A stretch of 64,000 nt of DNA, taken from positions 326,560,941 to 326,624,940 of the forward strand of contig CM054057.1 in NCBI GenBank assembly GCA_028641055.1, given 5' to 3'. The translations under genes and the position numbers were made by a program. Every line of letters begins with the position of its first letter. Within the stretch, counting starts at the first letter, position 1. The notes below the pieces were generated by a model. The model worked only from the letters and a program-made list of their open reading frames with translations. It did no database searches and was not told the origin of the DNA. This document shows positions 38,001-48,847 of this stretch, piece by piece. The stretch is from Alopecurus myosuroides. Taxonomy: Eukaryota; Streptophyta; Magnoliopsida; Poales; Poaceae.

Positions 38001-38181
38001 GTTGAATATTTTTAGTTTACTGCTTTGCTATCCTTTTTAAGTTTGCTTTCAATTTCTTAGCCATGTAAGCTTATATAACTAGTTTGTTTAGTTGCACTCA
38101 AACAAACACAATCAAAGTTTAATTGTCAAGCAATTAGCAAAACAACTGTGTTAACATGTATTCCAAAATTGGGATGTGACA
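32064..38181 (-). repeat. Element D 5' LTR (right copy, 6118 bp)
   Basis: Same sequence as 22125-28243 in every part compared, except for one fewer A in an A run (five at about 37488 versus six at about 27550). Conserved short open frames read identically in both copies. Such identity in a 6-kb pair means very recent insertion or recent homogenisation. Confidence 0.95.
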
Positions 38182-38351
38182 GGAGCGACGGGATCCGGAG
38201 GATTCGTACAACTACCCTGCCCCGACCCACTTCACCGAGATCGGCACAACGCGTCTTGTGCTAATCTCGTGATCTATATCTTGCAGAGGATCTTGGTTGT
38301 TGCGGTAGAAATTTTGATTTGCGCTAGTGTAGCCTACCCCGTTTTGCTTTA
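38182..38351 (+). repeat. 3' LTR of element C, right part
   Basis: After the GGAGC duplication (38182-38186) the element C LTR continues with GACGGGATCC and runs to 38351. Its last two bases are TA where the 5' LTR has CA. TGATG (38352-38356) follows, matching the left TSD of element C. Confidence 0.93.
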
Positions 38352-39848
38352 TGATGACCCACAAGTATAGGGGGTTTATCGTAGTACTTTCGATAAATAA
38401 GAGTGTTGAACCCAACGAGGAGCAGAAGGTGTTGACAAGCAGTTTCAATGAAGGAATACTTGTAGATACTGAAAGATATATTTGTAGGGGTTTTTGATAT
38501 TGCAGATAAATAAAGTGCGAGTAAATAAAATGCAGTAATATTAATTGCAGCAAGTGGCCCAATCCTTTCTCCAGCAAAGGACAAGCCGGTGGATTTACTT
38601 ATGATTAACAAACGTTCTCGAGGACACACAGGAGGTTTCTGTCAAGTGCTTTTGTTCCATGCCGCTGAATAATCTCTATGTTTTGGTAAGTGTTGTGTGG
38701 GTGAACCTATGCTAGTGTACCTTCCCATCCAAGACTAATACATACTTGTTATTATACCCCTTGCAAGTATCCGCAACTACAAAAAAGTAATTAAGAAATA
38801 AATCTAACCACAGCTTTAAACTCCGGGATCCTACGCTCCCTCGTGTAATGGTTTCCTAACGGGGGTTTAGGTTTCTGTCACTCCGCCAACCCCACAATTA
38901 GTAGCCAAATACACGATGCATTCCCCTAGGCCCACAAATGGTGAAGTATCATGTAGTCGACGTTCACATGACACCACTAGAAGAATAACACCACAACCTA
39001 AATATCAAACCATCAAATATTACTCAACATTACTTCACTACTAACAACTTGACTTCTCCCATGTCCTCAAGAACATCATGAACTACTCACAAGATATCAT
39101 ATGGATCATAATCAGAGGTGATATAATGGATGATAACAATCTGGTCATAAAGTGCAAACACCGATAAATCTCACAAGCATCAACTACTAACAAGTAATCC
39201 ACACCGGGAGAGAGATCTAATGTAAAACAACAAAAGAGGCCCCCAATGCTTACAGAGGGATGACGATGGATGATGAGGGTGATGGTGCTGGTGATGATGA
39301 TGATGATGATGACGATCTTGATGATGCCTGGAGTGATGACGGTGATGATGGCGATGATTTCCCCTCTCCGGAGAGGAATTTCCCCGGCAGATTTCTCCCT
39401 GCTAGAGAGTTTTTCTCTCTCGGGTGTTTTCCGCCCACAAGGTGGGGCCGGAATAATTTTTCGATGATGGTATGAGGATTAGGGTTCCCTGGGGGTCAAG
39501 TACGCGAAAGACCTCGACCAGAGGTTGGCCAGGGTGGCCACACCACCTGGTGGCGCGGCCGGGGGGGCGCCACCTCATGGTGTGGGCCCCTGGTGGCCCC
39601 CCTCTGGCTGGACTCCTCCTCTGAACTTCTAAGACTCCCCCGGTGTCCCCATCTTCTTATGTTCTTCTGAAATATGGTATCTCGATGGTGCTTTTCCATC
39701 AGATTTCTGGTCCTGGTGTATATTCTCCAAAAATTATGAAACATGCAAAATAAGATAAAATAACATAAAGGATGCATCATAACATGAAATATATCGACGA
39801 ATAACAGAAAATTATGATATAAAATAGTGATACAAAATGGACGTATCA
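38352..39848 (-). repeat. 5' LTR of element B (Athila-like, about 1.5 kb)
   Basis: On the + strand it starts TGATGACCCACAAGTATAGG and ends GGACGTATCA; on its own strand it starts TGATACGTCCATTTTG. Before element C inserted, its inner end sat next to the element B primer site at 14241-14257. This LTR type is very abundant in Triticeae; I would call it Sabrina-like, unverified. A (GAT)n-rich tract lies at 39260-39357, and the GC-rich part at 39530-39610 is typical of such LTRs. Confidence 0.82.
39260..39357 (+). repeat. GAT/GATGAC simple-repeat tract
   Basis: Imperfect trinucleotide repeat (gatgatgatgatgatgatga and variants) inside the element B LTR. It creates an artificial Asp-rich open frame. 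Confidence 0.85.
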
Positions 39849-40388
39849 ACATGCTACCAACATAAACCTGATCATCATAATGTAAAGCGTGTAAAGTAAG
39901 ATCAAATGAGTAAAAGTTGTGGTTTATAGTTGATAGAGAGTAATGTATAAACCATTAAGAATAACAAAGTAAAACTTTTTAACAATCAATACTGAAAACA
40001 ATCCACTGTGCAAAGTATATTAAAGATGATTTAAGCTTCAAGAACAAAAATACAATCATCCTAAGCATCCAACTCTCACAACTACTCCTGTTAGGATCAA
40101 GTCAAGCGACAACAATACGCACATGAAAAAATCATCAACCTATTTGGTCACTCAAACCAAGAAAGCGTTCTGTATTGGTTCCCGACACCAGGATGTTATG
40201 GCTAAAAGAACATTATGGGGGGTTTGGAAGGTCAATGGAAGAAAGTCTCACACAACTGAAAGTGATCATTAGACAAGAGGAAGTCTTATGATCGTAGCTA
40301 TGAAAGGAGTAGTGATCGCTACACAACGGATGCACGTAGAGCTATAAATGTATGATCTCCAATGGAATTAGTGGGGGTGCATCCTACT
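39849..40388. other. Athila-like non-coding retrotransposon DNA (left of solo LTR F)
   Basis: 540 bp, A/T-rich, no gene. It is continuous with 41980 onwards once the solo LTR is removed (…GGTGCAT CCTAC TTGCTTGC…). The phrases are ones I associate with the untranslated region of Athila-type Triticeae elements; this is from memory. Confidence 0.5.
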
Positions 40389-41979
40389 GATACGTCATAA
40401 ACGTATCCTTAGTTTCTGATGTTCCATGTTGTTTTCATGCCACATGCTACATGTTTTCCTGACACTTTATGTCATTGTTATCGATTTACTGGGACTAACC
40501 TATTGACAAGATGCCATAGAGTCAGTTCATGTTTTCTGTTGTTTTTAGTTTCAAAAATGTTGTTCTGGAAATATTCTCGGAATTGGAAAATTCGACGCCC
40601 GGAAGTCTTAGAATTCCCGAAGGTTCCATGGAGTCCCAAAGAGGCCCGGAGGGGGGCCACAGGGGGCCCACACCATGAGGCGGCGCTGGCCGCGCCGGGA
40701 GGTGGTGTGGGCCCCTCGGGCGCCCACCGCCATCGCCCTTTTGCCTATATATTCCTCCTGATGCGTGAACTCTAAAGATATACCACTTTTCCACAAAAAT
40801 CACCCGAGGCTGCCGTCATCGTCAACCCGAGACCGGGAGGGTTCTGGAGTTCTCCCCGGCACTCTGTCGGGAGGAAAATCATCATTGAAGGGCTCTACAC
40901 CACCATGCCTGCCTCCGGAGTGATGCGTGACTAGTTCATCCTTGGACTACGGGTCCATAGAAGTAGCTAGATGGTTGTCCTCTCCTCTTTATGCCTCATG
41001 TTTAGATCTCGTGAGCTGCCCTACATGATTGAGATCATCTTATTGTAATGCTACATGTTGTGTTTGCTAGGATCCGATAATTATTGAATGCTATGTCTCT
41101 TGATTATCAATCTATCATGTTGTCTTCATGTGTATGTTATTTATGATCTTGCATGCTCTCCGTTGTTAGTAGATGCTCTAGCCAAGTAGATACTAGTGAC
41201 TCCAAGAGGGAGTATTTATGCTCGATAGTGGGTTCATGCCTCCTTTGCATCTGTGCTTGAGTGACTGAAATGTGAAGGATGGAGGATGTGTTGTTGCCAT
41301 TAGGGAGAAAATAACAATGTTTACATTGTTTACATTACACACTTTGCTTATTGTGATTATCTGTTGATTGCAACTTAATACCTAGCGTTTGTTCGGATGA
41401 TATTCAGAGGGTGGATTATTAGTCATAGATGCAGTTAGATGACGGTCTATGTATCTTGTTGTAATGCCCGCATGAATCTCATAGTAATCATCGTGTCATG
41501 CATGTTTCTTTATCTTTCAATTGCCCGACTGTAATTTGTTCAACGAGCATGTTAGCTATCTTTTATGGAGAGACACCACTAGTGAACTGTGGACTTGGGT
41601 CCATTTTCTCATACTGACAATACAACCACTGCTTTCACTATTTTTACACTTCTACTGTTGTTTTCATACTGCTACTGCTGTTTTCACATTATTATCATAC
41701 TGTTTTCCACACCATACATTTAACCTCTTTGTTATCAGCAAAACCGGTGAGATTGACAACCTCACTGCTTCATTGGGGCAAAGTGAATTGATCGTGTTGT
41801 GTAGGTTCCACGTTGTTGCTGAACCGGTAGTGCGCTATACCACATCAACTTCATCAACCTTCGGAAATTGCTTGTCCTCCTAATGGTCGATTCAACCTTG
41901 GTTTCTTTTCTGAGGGAAAACTTGCCGCTGCACTCTTCACAACCTTTCTCTTGAGTTTTACCAACGTCAGCTTCCATCA
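40389..41979 (+). mobile_element. Solo LTR F (1591 bp), Gypsy/Athila-like
   Basis: Starts TGATACGTCATAAACGTATC and ends CTTCCATCA, giving TG...CA ends. The duplication CCTAC is exact on both sides (40384-40388 and 41980-41984). It has no internal domain. A GC-rich middle (40610-40740) and a leader-like CCGAGACCGGGAGGG stretch fit an LTR. Near 41800 is a phrase (GGTTCCACGTTG...) that elsewhere adjoins primer sites, so a small derivative rather than a strict solo LTR is possible. Confidence 0.75.
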
Positions 41980-43036
41980 CCTACTTGCTTGCTCACGAAG
42001 ACCTAGAGCACTTTTGAGGGGGCTCATCTTTGAAATATACATGCCAAGTTCTATAATGTAAGGTCCCCACATAGTTATGCAAGTCATAAAATGAAAACTC
42101 TCTCCAAACTAAAGTATTGGTCCTAACCAAGCACAAGTGTGGAATAAATTATAGTAGTGTTGCCTCCTCTCTCTTTTGCCCTCTTTTTTCCTTTTGGGCC
42201 TTTTTCTCTTATTTTTTCTTTTATATATATAACCTCACTGGTAGGGGCAACACTCTATTTTACAATGAATCGTCACACTTTACTAATCATAACGGAAAAT
42301 GAAATATCTCTGATTTATAAAACTAAATGCTCCTGCCAGTGTAGCAGTATGCAAAATAACAAATGAACATGCAACAAGTAACATAATGATGATGGATGTT
42401 GTATGTCAATATATCTCGAAATGTCTATGGAAATGGCATGATAGGTAGGTATGGTGGCTGTTTTGAGGAAGATATTTTAGGCTTATGTGTAGAAGAACAA
42501 GGCCCTCCCACGGAGTTTGGATGCACTGGCGAAGTTTGCACCAACTCTCAGTGTGAGAATGAGCAATTCACGGTACCGAATAGGCTAGCAAATATGGATG
42601 GTGGAAGTGCCAGAAAACCGCAACTTAGAACTCAGAAGTAAAAAAGATTACATCTAGAAATCCAATTATCCAAGGAATAATGAAGATCACTCCAAGAGGG
42701 TCTATGGCAGTGACAAGTCACTGTTTGCTACCCCGACCGTAGTGCGTAACAAAAAGCCATTTAGATTGTTATCCGCAGAGGAAGTCATATACCATTATAC
42801 TGTCAACTAGTTTTTCGAGTGTGGCACAGATTCAAGCTTCTATACCAACCATTAATTGTTTTTACTTTACTAGACCAGCAGGTTTGCCATTAAGCATATT
42901 AATACCTCAAAACAACAGCAAATTATCAAGTGAAATAGTTTAATGACCCACTAGAGCATGCACAACTTTTCCAACATATTGTCTACCACATGTAGCATTT
43001 TCTATTTCCACCAAACACCAAACAACAAAAACACTC
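41980..43036. other. Athila-like non-coding retrotransposon DNA (right of solo LTR F)
   Basis: About 1.06 kb with no supported gene. It contains a T-rich run (42160-42230) and a stretch at 42400-42640 (with TAGGTAGGTATGGTGGCTG) that I recall as a conserved non-coding block of Athila-type elements. The short open frame at 42396-42641 is part of that block and shows no domain. Confidence 0.5.
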
Positions 43037-43528
43037 TGACGTGGGGATGACTTCCGGACCTGTCATATGGGCCTACCTGGTCTAAGGACCAGCACTGAAG
43101 CCCAGCGCAAAGGACTACCCCGTTGCTCTAGAAGCCCCAGCAGCAGCCTACCCACAAGACTTGCGGGACAAGATGGAAAATTTCCACCGACTAGGGCTAG
43201 GGTTTGTAACCCCCTGGGTACGGCTTGAGACCCAGCCGCCTATTTAAGGGATGGGAGAGCCACCCGAGGGGGGGACATCTAATCTAGACTTTGTCCACCA
43301 TAGCCATAGCTCGAGATCTAATCTCTCGACTTGCGCACCACCATTGTAACCAATCTTCATAATTCAAGGACAGACAAGCAGGGGTAAGGGTATTACCTCT
43401 ACTAGGGCCCCGAACCTGGGTTAATTGTGCCTCGTGTTAACCATCGTAACCGCCAGCGCCTATTATTTTCCTCCACTTGAAACCCTACTGGGTCATCCGA
43501 GGGATTTGTCGACAAGACTCATCGACAA
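43037..43528 (+). repeat. 5' LTR of element E (492 bp)
   Basis: Starts TGACGTGGGGATGAC and ends CATCGACA two bases before the primer site. A TATTTAA box lies at 43241-43247. The start is inferred from TG and the distance to the primer site; no second LTR is in the window to confirm it. Confidence 0.75.
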
Positions 43529-43530
43529 TT

Positions 43531-43547
43531 GGCACCGTCTGTGGGAA
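43531..43547 (+). other. Primer-binding site of element E
   Basis: TGGCACCGTCTGTGGGA, two bases after the LTR. It is of the TGGCRCCGTCTGTGGG type common in grass Gypsy elements. Confidence 0.8.
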
Positions 43548-43569
43548 CGACAGGCGGTGGATTCACGAC

Positions 43570-45380
43570 ATCACCGGCTTCATCTTCACCGAGCTTCAAC
43601 TGGAGCCCATGATCCTCGACTCCTTTGGATCAGACACTGAATCCGTCTCGAGCACGACCACCCAAGAATCGCCGCTCGGCGATACTGATCGCAACTCGGA
43701 ATCCAGCAACAGCTCCATCCATCGCAACAGGCTCAACTTCCACACTATCGCGACTGAAGACCCCTTCGAACTCGGCGAGGATTGCTGGCCTGCGCCAAAG
43801 ACTTACGAGCCATATCTGGCCCACATCTATATGGCCCTTCAAAACGGAGGCTAGTCTCACAACAAGGCAACAGATCAAGATCTCGCGAGCTGCCTGGAAC
43901 AAGGCTAAAACAGGGGTGCAAACAGGCCACCCGCTAGAGCCTGGGTCCTCCCAAAAATACCTAATAGCATACCATTATCATCTGTTGTTGAAAAGCCGCC
44001 AGTTAGCAGACGCCCGCAAAGAACTCGAGATATGCAAACGCGCAGCAGAAGCTTCAAGTGCGCGCCGTGCGGAGCTCTCCAGAACTCACTCGACGGGGAA
44101 CCAACCCATCAAAAAGGGAAAGTACGCCTCGAGAACCACCCGCATGGACCAAGGGTCCCTCGGTGAGATCAGCAAAACTATCGAGACCTCCCTCATGCAC
44201 GTCGACGATGAAGGAAACGTGCACCCGACAACTCTTGCCGCCGCGGTCCTGGCCGCCGCTACCTACCTACAGGCAAATCAGTCGCTAGAAAACGACCCCC
44301 GCGCAGAGCAACCTCGCCAAGTCCAAAGGAGACTAGGCATGGCCGGAGCGGCAATCGCCGCCCAAACCCGCAAGAATGCAGCAACCCCTGAAAGCGATAA
44401 AACACCTCGAGTGGACAGAACACCTCACACACACGAGAGTATGTCACCGAGAAGAGGAGACAAGGAATTGCCTCGCCGCCCCAGGGGCAAAGAGGCAAGG
44501 CGCCGTGGCGACAGCCCACAGCAGCGACGACGATAGCCCGCGACGCCGTGACAATAGCCCACGGCACCACGGAAGCCGCTCGCGACACCGCAGCAGGGAA
44601 CCACTGCAAGAAGACAATCACGACCGGGCCCAATACGACGCGCGAAGGGTTATCATGTAGAACAAGGCCGACAGAGCTCGCGCACGCAGGAACCGCACCC
44701 GTTCATTATCTACCTCCTCCGACGAGGAAGCTTGCGGCACGATGTGCTTCAGCAACAGCATCCGCGAGGCACCAGTACCCAAGAGATTCAAGCTCACGGA
44801 AGTCCCGAAATACAACGTCTCGCAGGAACCCAAGACCTGGCTCTCAGACTACCTGACTGCAGTGAAGTGCCGGCACGGAAACAAAGTAACGGCCATGCAG
44901 TACTTAAACCTGCACCTCGTCGGGGCATCCCGAAGCTGGCACAAAGGAAGACCGCGCGCGTGTTACAGATCCTGGGACGAACTTATCCGCGACTTCGAGA
45001 AAAATTTCTAGGCAACATACAAGCGACCATTGTTTGTCGAGGAACTGCGAGCCTATAGGCAGAAGAGCGGCGAATCAACCCGCGAGTATATCCAGAGATG
45101 GACTACGCTCAAAAATAAGGTGGAGAATATATCAGAAAAGATAGCGGTCGAAGTTTTCACCAAGGGAGCACGACGCGCAGCCTTCCAAGAGGAACTGGGA
45201 CGATGCACGCCCAAAACTATTGGCGAATTAATGGCAATAGCTGACAAATGGGCGAATGGCAAAGAGTCCATTCGCAATGAGAAAACTTCCCCACCCGTGC
45301 ACGACGATGATCGCAACAGTGATCGCAGGAGGAGGAAGAGGTGGCACTACGATCAGGATGATCAATCGAGTTGGTAGCGG
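43570..45380 (+). pseudogene. Element E gag (broken into several frames)
   Basis: N-terminal part: LDSFGSDTESVSSTTTQESP and YEPYLAHIYMALQNGG to a stop at 43852-43854. A basic, Ala/Arg-rich segment follows in another frame (43860-44536; e.g. KELEICKRAAEASSARR). The gag core is at 44742-45011 (FKLTEVPKYNVSQEPKTWLS, YLNLHLVGASRSWH, WDELIRDFEKNF) and 45030-45377 (EELRAYRQKSGESTREYIQR, LGRCTPKTIGELMAIADKWA). Each piece ends in a stop or frame change. It has the same type of gag as element A but clearly diverged. Confidence 0.82.
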
Positions 45381-45589
45381 CTGAATTCACAAGAAACCGC
45401 GACAGCGGACCCCGTGGGAATCGTGAGTGGAAAACAAAACCAGATGACAAAACACCTGAGGAAGACCTTGATGGATACTGCTCCTTGCATATGTTCACAG
45501 ATAAACTAACGGGAAAACTCACGGCCACTCGCCTCCTCAAGTATTGCTGAAAGTTTCAAGACATCCACGAGGCATATACAAAGAAACAC

Positions 45590-46565
45590 GGGTTGGCAAT
45601 AAACCAAGGATACCCGCAATTGTCGGGAGGAGGCGCTGTGCACAACCCACCGCCCCTACCTCCACCCGCCGGGTACCACAACATGGCACTAGGTGCACTT
45701 CCAGCAGCAGCTAATCCAGCCGCAGCGAACCAAGGAGCCAACGGATACCCGAATCCCCAGGGGCTCCTAGGCATGATACAGAAGGTCTGCCCGTCCCGAA
45801 GAGTCCAGAAAACCAACACTCGCCATGTTAACATGGCAGTGCAAACTCCACCGTCCAAAACTGAGTACCTGAAGATGTTCGAGCACCCGATAACCTTCTC
45901 AAGAGAGGACCACCCTCCACGGGTGTATCTACCAGGACACGCAGCGCTCGTCATCCAAGCGCAAATAGGAAACTACGACCTAGCTAGAGTATTCATGGAC
46001 GGTGGCAGCGGCATAAACATCATATACGCAGATACACTCCATAAAATAAACAGGAATCTAGAGGACTCGCAGAATTAGAAACATCCTTCCACGGGATAGT
46101 ACCATAAAAAGCAGTCCGGCCACTCAGAACAATCAACTTTGAGGTGATACTCAGAGATCCAAGCAATTACGGGAAAGAGTTCCTGGACTTCGAGGTAGTC
46201 GATTGGCCATCACAGTTTCACGCCATTCTCGGCCGAACAGTGTTCGCGAGATTCATGGCAGTACCCCATTATGCCTACCTCAAGCTGAAACTGCCAGGAG
46301 AATATGGTACAATCACCGTAAACGGCGATTTCCGAAACTCAGATAAGTGCGACAACGACTTCCACGAGATCGCAAAATCTTTCGGGATGCAAGAAGAGCT
46401 AGAAGAACTGGGAAAGACCACGGATAGCTCCATGATGCCGCTAACCAAAAAGAATGCACCAGACCTCGAGTTTAGCTCCAACAGCGACACTCGAAAGCAT
46501 CAAGTCCACCCGACAGATTCTGCAAAGACAGCGATCGTGTCGACCACCCTATCCTCCGCATAGGA
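45590..46565 (+). pseudogene. Element E protease region (broken)
   Basis: Contains HAALVIQAQIGNYDLARVF then MDGGSGINIIYADTL, the aspartic protease active site (Asp-Gly-Gly-Ser where many proteases have D-T/S-G), near 45995. It stops at 46076-46078 and resumes at 46144 with DFEVVDWPSQFHAILGRTVF and MAVPHYAYLKLKLPG. A TAG at 46561-46563 separates it from the RT. Confidence 0.8.
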
Positions 46566-48847
46566 AAACGCGCTCGTCGAGCTCCTTCGTGAGTACTGGG
46601 AGATTTTTGCCTGGAAGCCATCCGATATGCTAGGAATACCTAGGGAGTTCGTCGAGCACTCATTAGAAGTGTTCAAAGATGCAAAACCAGTCAAGCAAAC
46701 CACTCGACGCTTCTCCGAGCCAAAGCAGCGAGCACTCAGAGAAGAAGTAAACAGACTGCGAGCCGCCAAGTTCATCAGGGAGATCAAGATTTCCACCTGG
46801 TTAGCAAACCCGGTGCTGGTCCCGAGGAAAAACAGAGACATCCTTCGTGTGTGCATCGACTATACGTCGTTGAACAAACACTGCCCCAAATATAATTCTC
46901 GCTCTCGCGGATTGACCAAATCGTCGACTCCATGGCAGGCTGCCAAAGCCTCTCCTTCCTGGACGCCTACTCGGGCTATAACCAGATCAGGATGAAACAA
47001 GAAGACGAAGAGAAAACATTATTCATCACACTGCATGGTTCTTACTGCTATATGACTATGCCTTTTAGGCTTAAAAACGCAGGCACAACATATCAACGGT
47101 GCTTGCAAAAATGCCTCGCCAAGCTCATTGGAAGAACGTACATATGTACGTTGACGACATCATCATCAAGACTCGAGTGGAAGACACGCTCCTCGAGGAC
47201 ATAAGAGAAACTTTTGACGCACTTAACGCATATAGAATCAAACTCAACCCCACGAAATGCGTCTTCGATTTGCCCGCCGGCCAGCTGCTCGGCTATCTGG
47301 TCTCAGCCTGAGGAATAGAAACGAATCCAGAGAAGATTCAGGCCATCCTGACAATGAAAGAGCCAACAAATCTCCGCAGCGTCCACTAGCTGGCAGGGCG
47401 AATGGCGGCCCTCAGCAGATTCATTGCAAGATTGGGTGAGCAAGCCCTCCCCTTCTACAAACTACTGAAGAAAACAGATAAATTCGAGTGGCCCGCGAAA
47501 GCAAAAAAGGCGTTTGTCGACTTGAAAGGAGTGCTACAGAGCAGACGAGTACTGGCCACACCTCAGGAAGGAGAACCCCTGTATCTATACCTAGCCGCAA
47601 CTAATCAGGTGGTCAGTATAGTAATCATGGTCGAGCGACCATAGGAAGGCAAAGCACACTGCGTACGGAGACCACTATCCTACTTCAGCGAGGTACTCTC
47701 ACCGTGCAAGCAATGATACCCCCACTACCAGAAACTCACGTATGGAGTGATCTTCATAGCTCGCACGTTTAAGCATTACTTCCAGGAGCATACCGTTGCG
47801 GTGCTAAACGACGCATCACTCGATACAATCATGAATAATACCATGGCATCCGGAAGAATCGCAAAGTGGACCATCGAGCTAGGCGCCTGGGACATGGTGT
47901 ACACAGAACGCAACGCTCTCAAGTCCAAGCTGGTCGCGGATTTCCTCTAAGAATGGACGGAGCTGCAAACTCCAGGACCCCCAGAATACACAGGCTCCTG
48001 GATCATGTACTTCGACGGGGCAAAAAGAAACGAAGGAGCGGGAGCCGGTGTAATTCTCATATCACCAAGAGGTGACAAGATCCAATACGTCATGCGCCTT
48101 GACTTCCCCCTCGATGATCCAGCATCCAACAACGACGCCGAATACGAGGCACTCCTACGTGGCATGAAAATGGCGATCGCCTGCAGCGCCACTCGACTGA
48201 TGATCTACGAAGACTCAAACCTCATCGTACAACACACGATGAAAGAATGTGACGCAGTCGCATATAACATGATTGCCTATCACGACATGTACAATCTGCT
48301 CAAAGGAAGCTTTAAAGGGTGCAAACTGAAGCACATTGCGCGATCGAGTAATGAAGAAGCAGAGAGGCTGGCGAACATCGGGTCAACAAACGGCCAAGTT
48401 CCGCCAGGAATTTACTTCGAGCGAATTAGCAAAAGATCGGCCAAACTAAAGAAGCATACGGAGGTGCCAGCAACAACGGAAACAGAGGCTAGTCAACAAA
48501 GCGCCATCATCGAACTTCCTCACAACATCCCGCGACAATTCATCCTAGTTGAGCCGGCCTGGACAAACAAATACCTCGACTACTTGATCAGAAAGCAGCT
48601 CCCAGGAGATATCTCTGAAGCAAGACAGATCGTTCGGCGCGGCAAATCCTTCCGGGTGATAAAAGGAGAGCTTTACAGGCAGAGTATATCGGGAATACCC
48701 TAGAGGTGCATTGCACCTGAAGATGGAAAGGAATTACTCCGAGACATACACCAAGGCGACTATGGGCACCATGCAAGCTGGAGAGCCATATTGGGCAAAG
48801 CTTTTCGAGCAGGATTTTATTGGCTAATGGCAGCCAAAGACGCCAAG
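46566..48847 (+). pseudogene. Element E reverse transcriptase, RNase H and start of integrase (broken)
   Basis: RT: WEIFAWKPSDMLGIP, CIDYTSLNKHCP, SFLDAYSGYNQIRMKQED and, after a frame change, MYVDDIIIKTR (YVDD about 47147). Stops at 47309-47311, about 47389, 47642-47644, about 47716 and 47948-47950 interrupt otherwise readable sequence. RNase H: MYFDGAKRNEGAGAGVI, NNDAEYEALLRGMKMA, YEDSNLIVQ and SSNEEAERLANIGS (48005-48450). After a TAG at 48701-48703 the integrase zinc-binding region begins and is cut by element G at 48847, inside the codons for AKDAK. It encoded the copying enzymes and is not functional now. Confidence 0.86.

Larger units (their letters stand above)
22125..38181 (-). mobile_element. 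Element D: LARD-type non-autonomous LTR retrotransposon, 16.06 kb, 6.1-kb LTRs
   Basis: Two direct repeats of 6119 bp (22125-28243) and 6118 bp (32064-38181), offset 9939 bp, flank a 3820-bp core without any retroviral gene. The element starts TG and ends CA. It is flanked by GGAGC on both sides (22120-22124 and 38182-38186), which restores the element C LTR when removed. The primer site (32046-32059) and polypurine tract (28244-28258) show minus-strand orientation. Large LTR derivatives (LARDs) such as Sukkula in Triticeae have about 4-kb LTRs and a non-coding core. This element has the same plan with longer LTRs. Proteins must come from another element. I cannot say from memory whether the family is catalogued. 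Confidence 0.93.
14274..38351 (+). mobile_element. Element C: BARE1-like Copia retrotransposon (about 8.0 kb without the nested insert)
   Basis: LTR 14274-15566, primer-binding site, leader, gag-pol (17003-20968), polypurine tract, then an LTR split by element D (20989-22124 and 38187-38351). TSDs are TGATG at 14269-14273 and again at 38352-38356. It inserted 5 bp into the end of the element B LTR. The domain order gag-protease-integrase-RT-RNase H defines Copia. The tRNA-iMet primer site and the gag/RT wording match the BARE1/Angela group of Pooideae. The two LTRs differ at roughly 4-5% in the first 300 bp, and the genes carry many breaks, so this is an old, inactive copy. Confidence 0.95.

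Noticed and set aside
22125..38181. Segmental duplication or assembly artefact instead of an LTR element
   Set aside because: TG...CA ends, 5-bp duplications, primer site and polypurine tract at the right places all support a retrotransposon; an artefact would not create them. Read depth should still be checked.
39250..39475. Asp-rich protein (DDDDDDLDDAW) at 39260
   Set aside because: Product of a GAT simple repeat inside an LTR.
42396..42641. 81-codon open frame as a small gene
   Set aside because: It lies in a block I associate with non-coding Athila-type DNA, with no start context or domain support.
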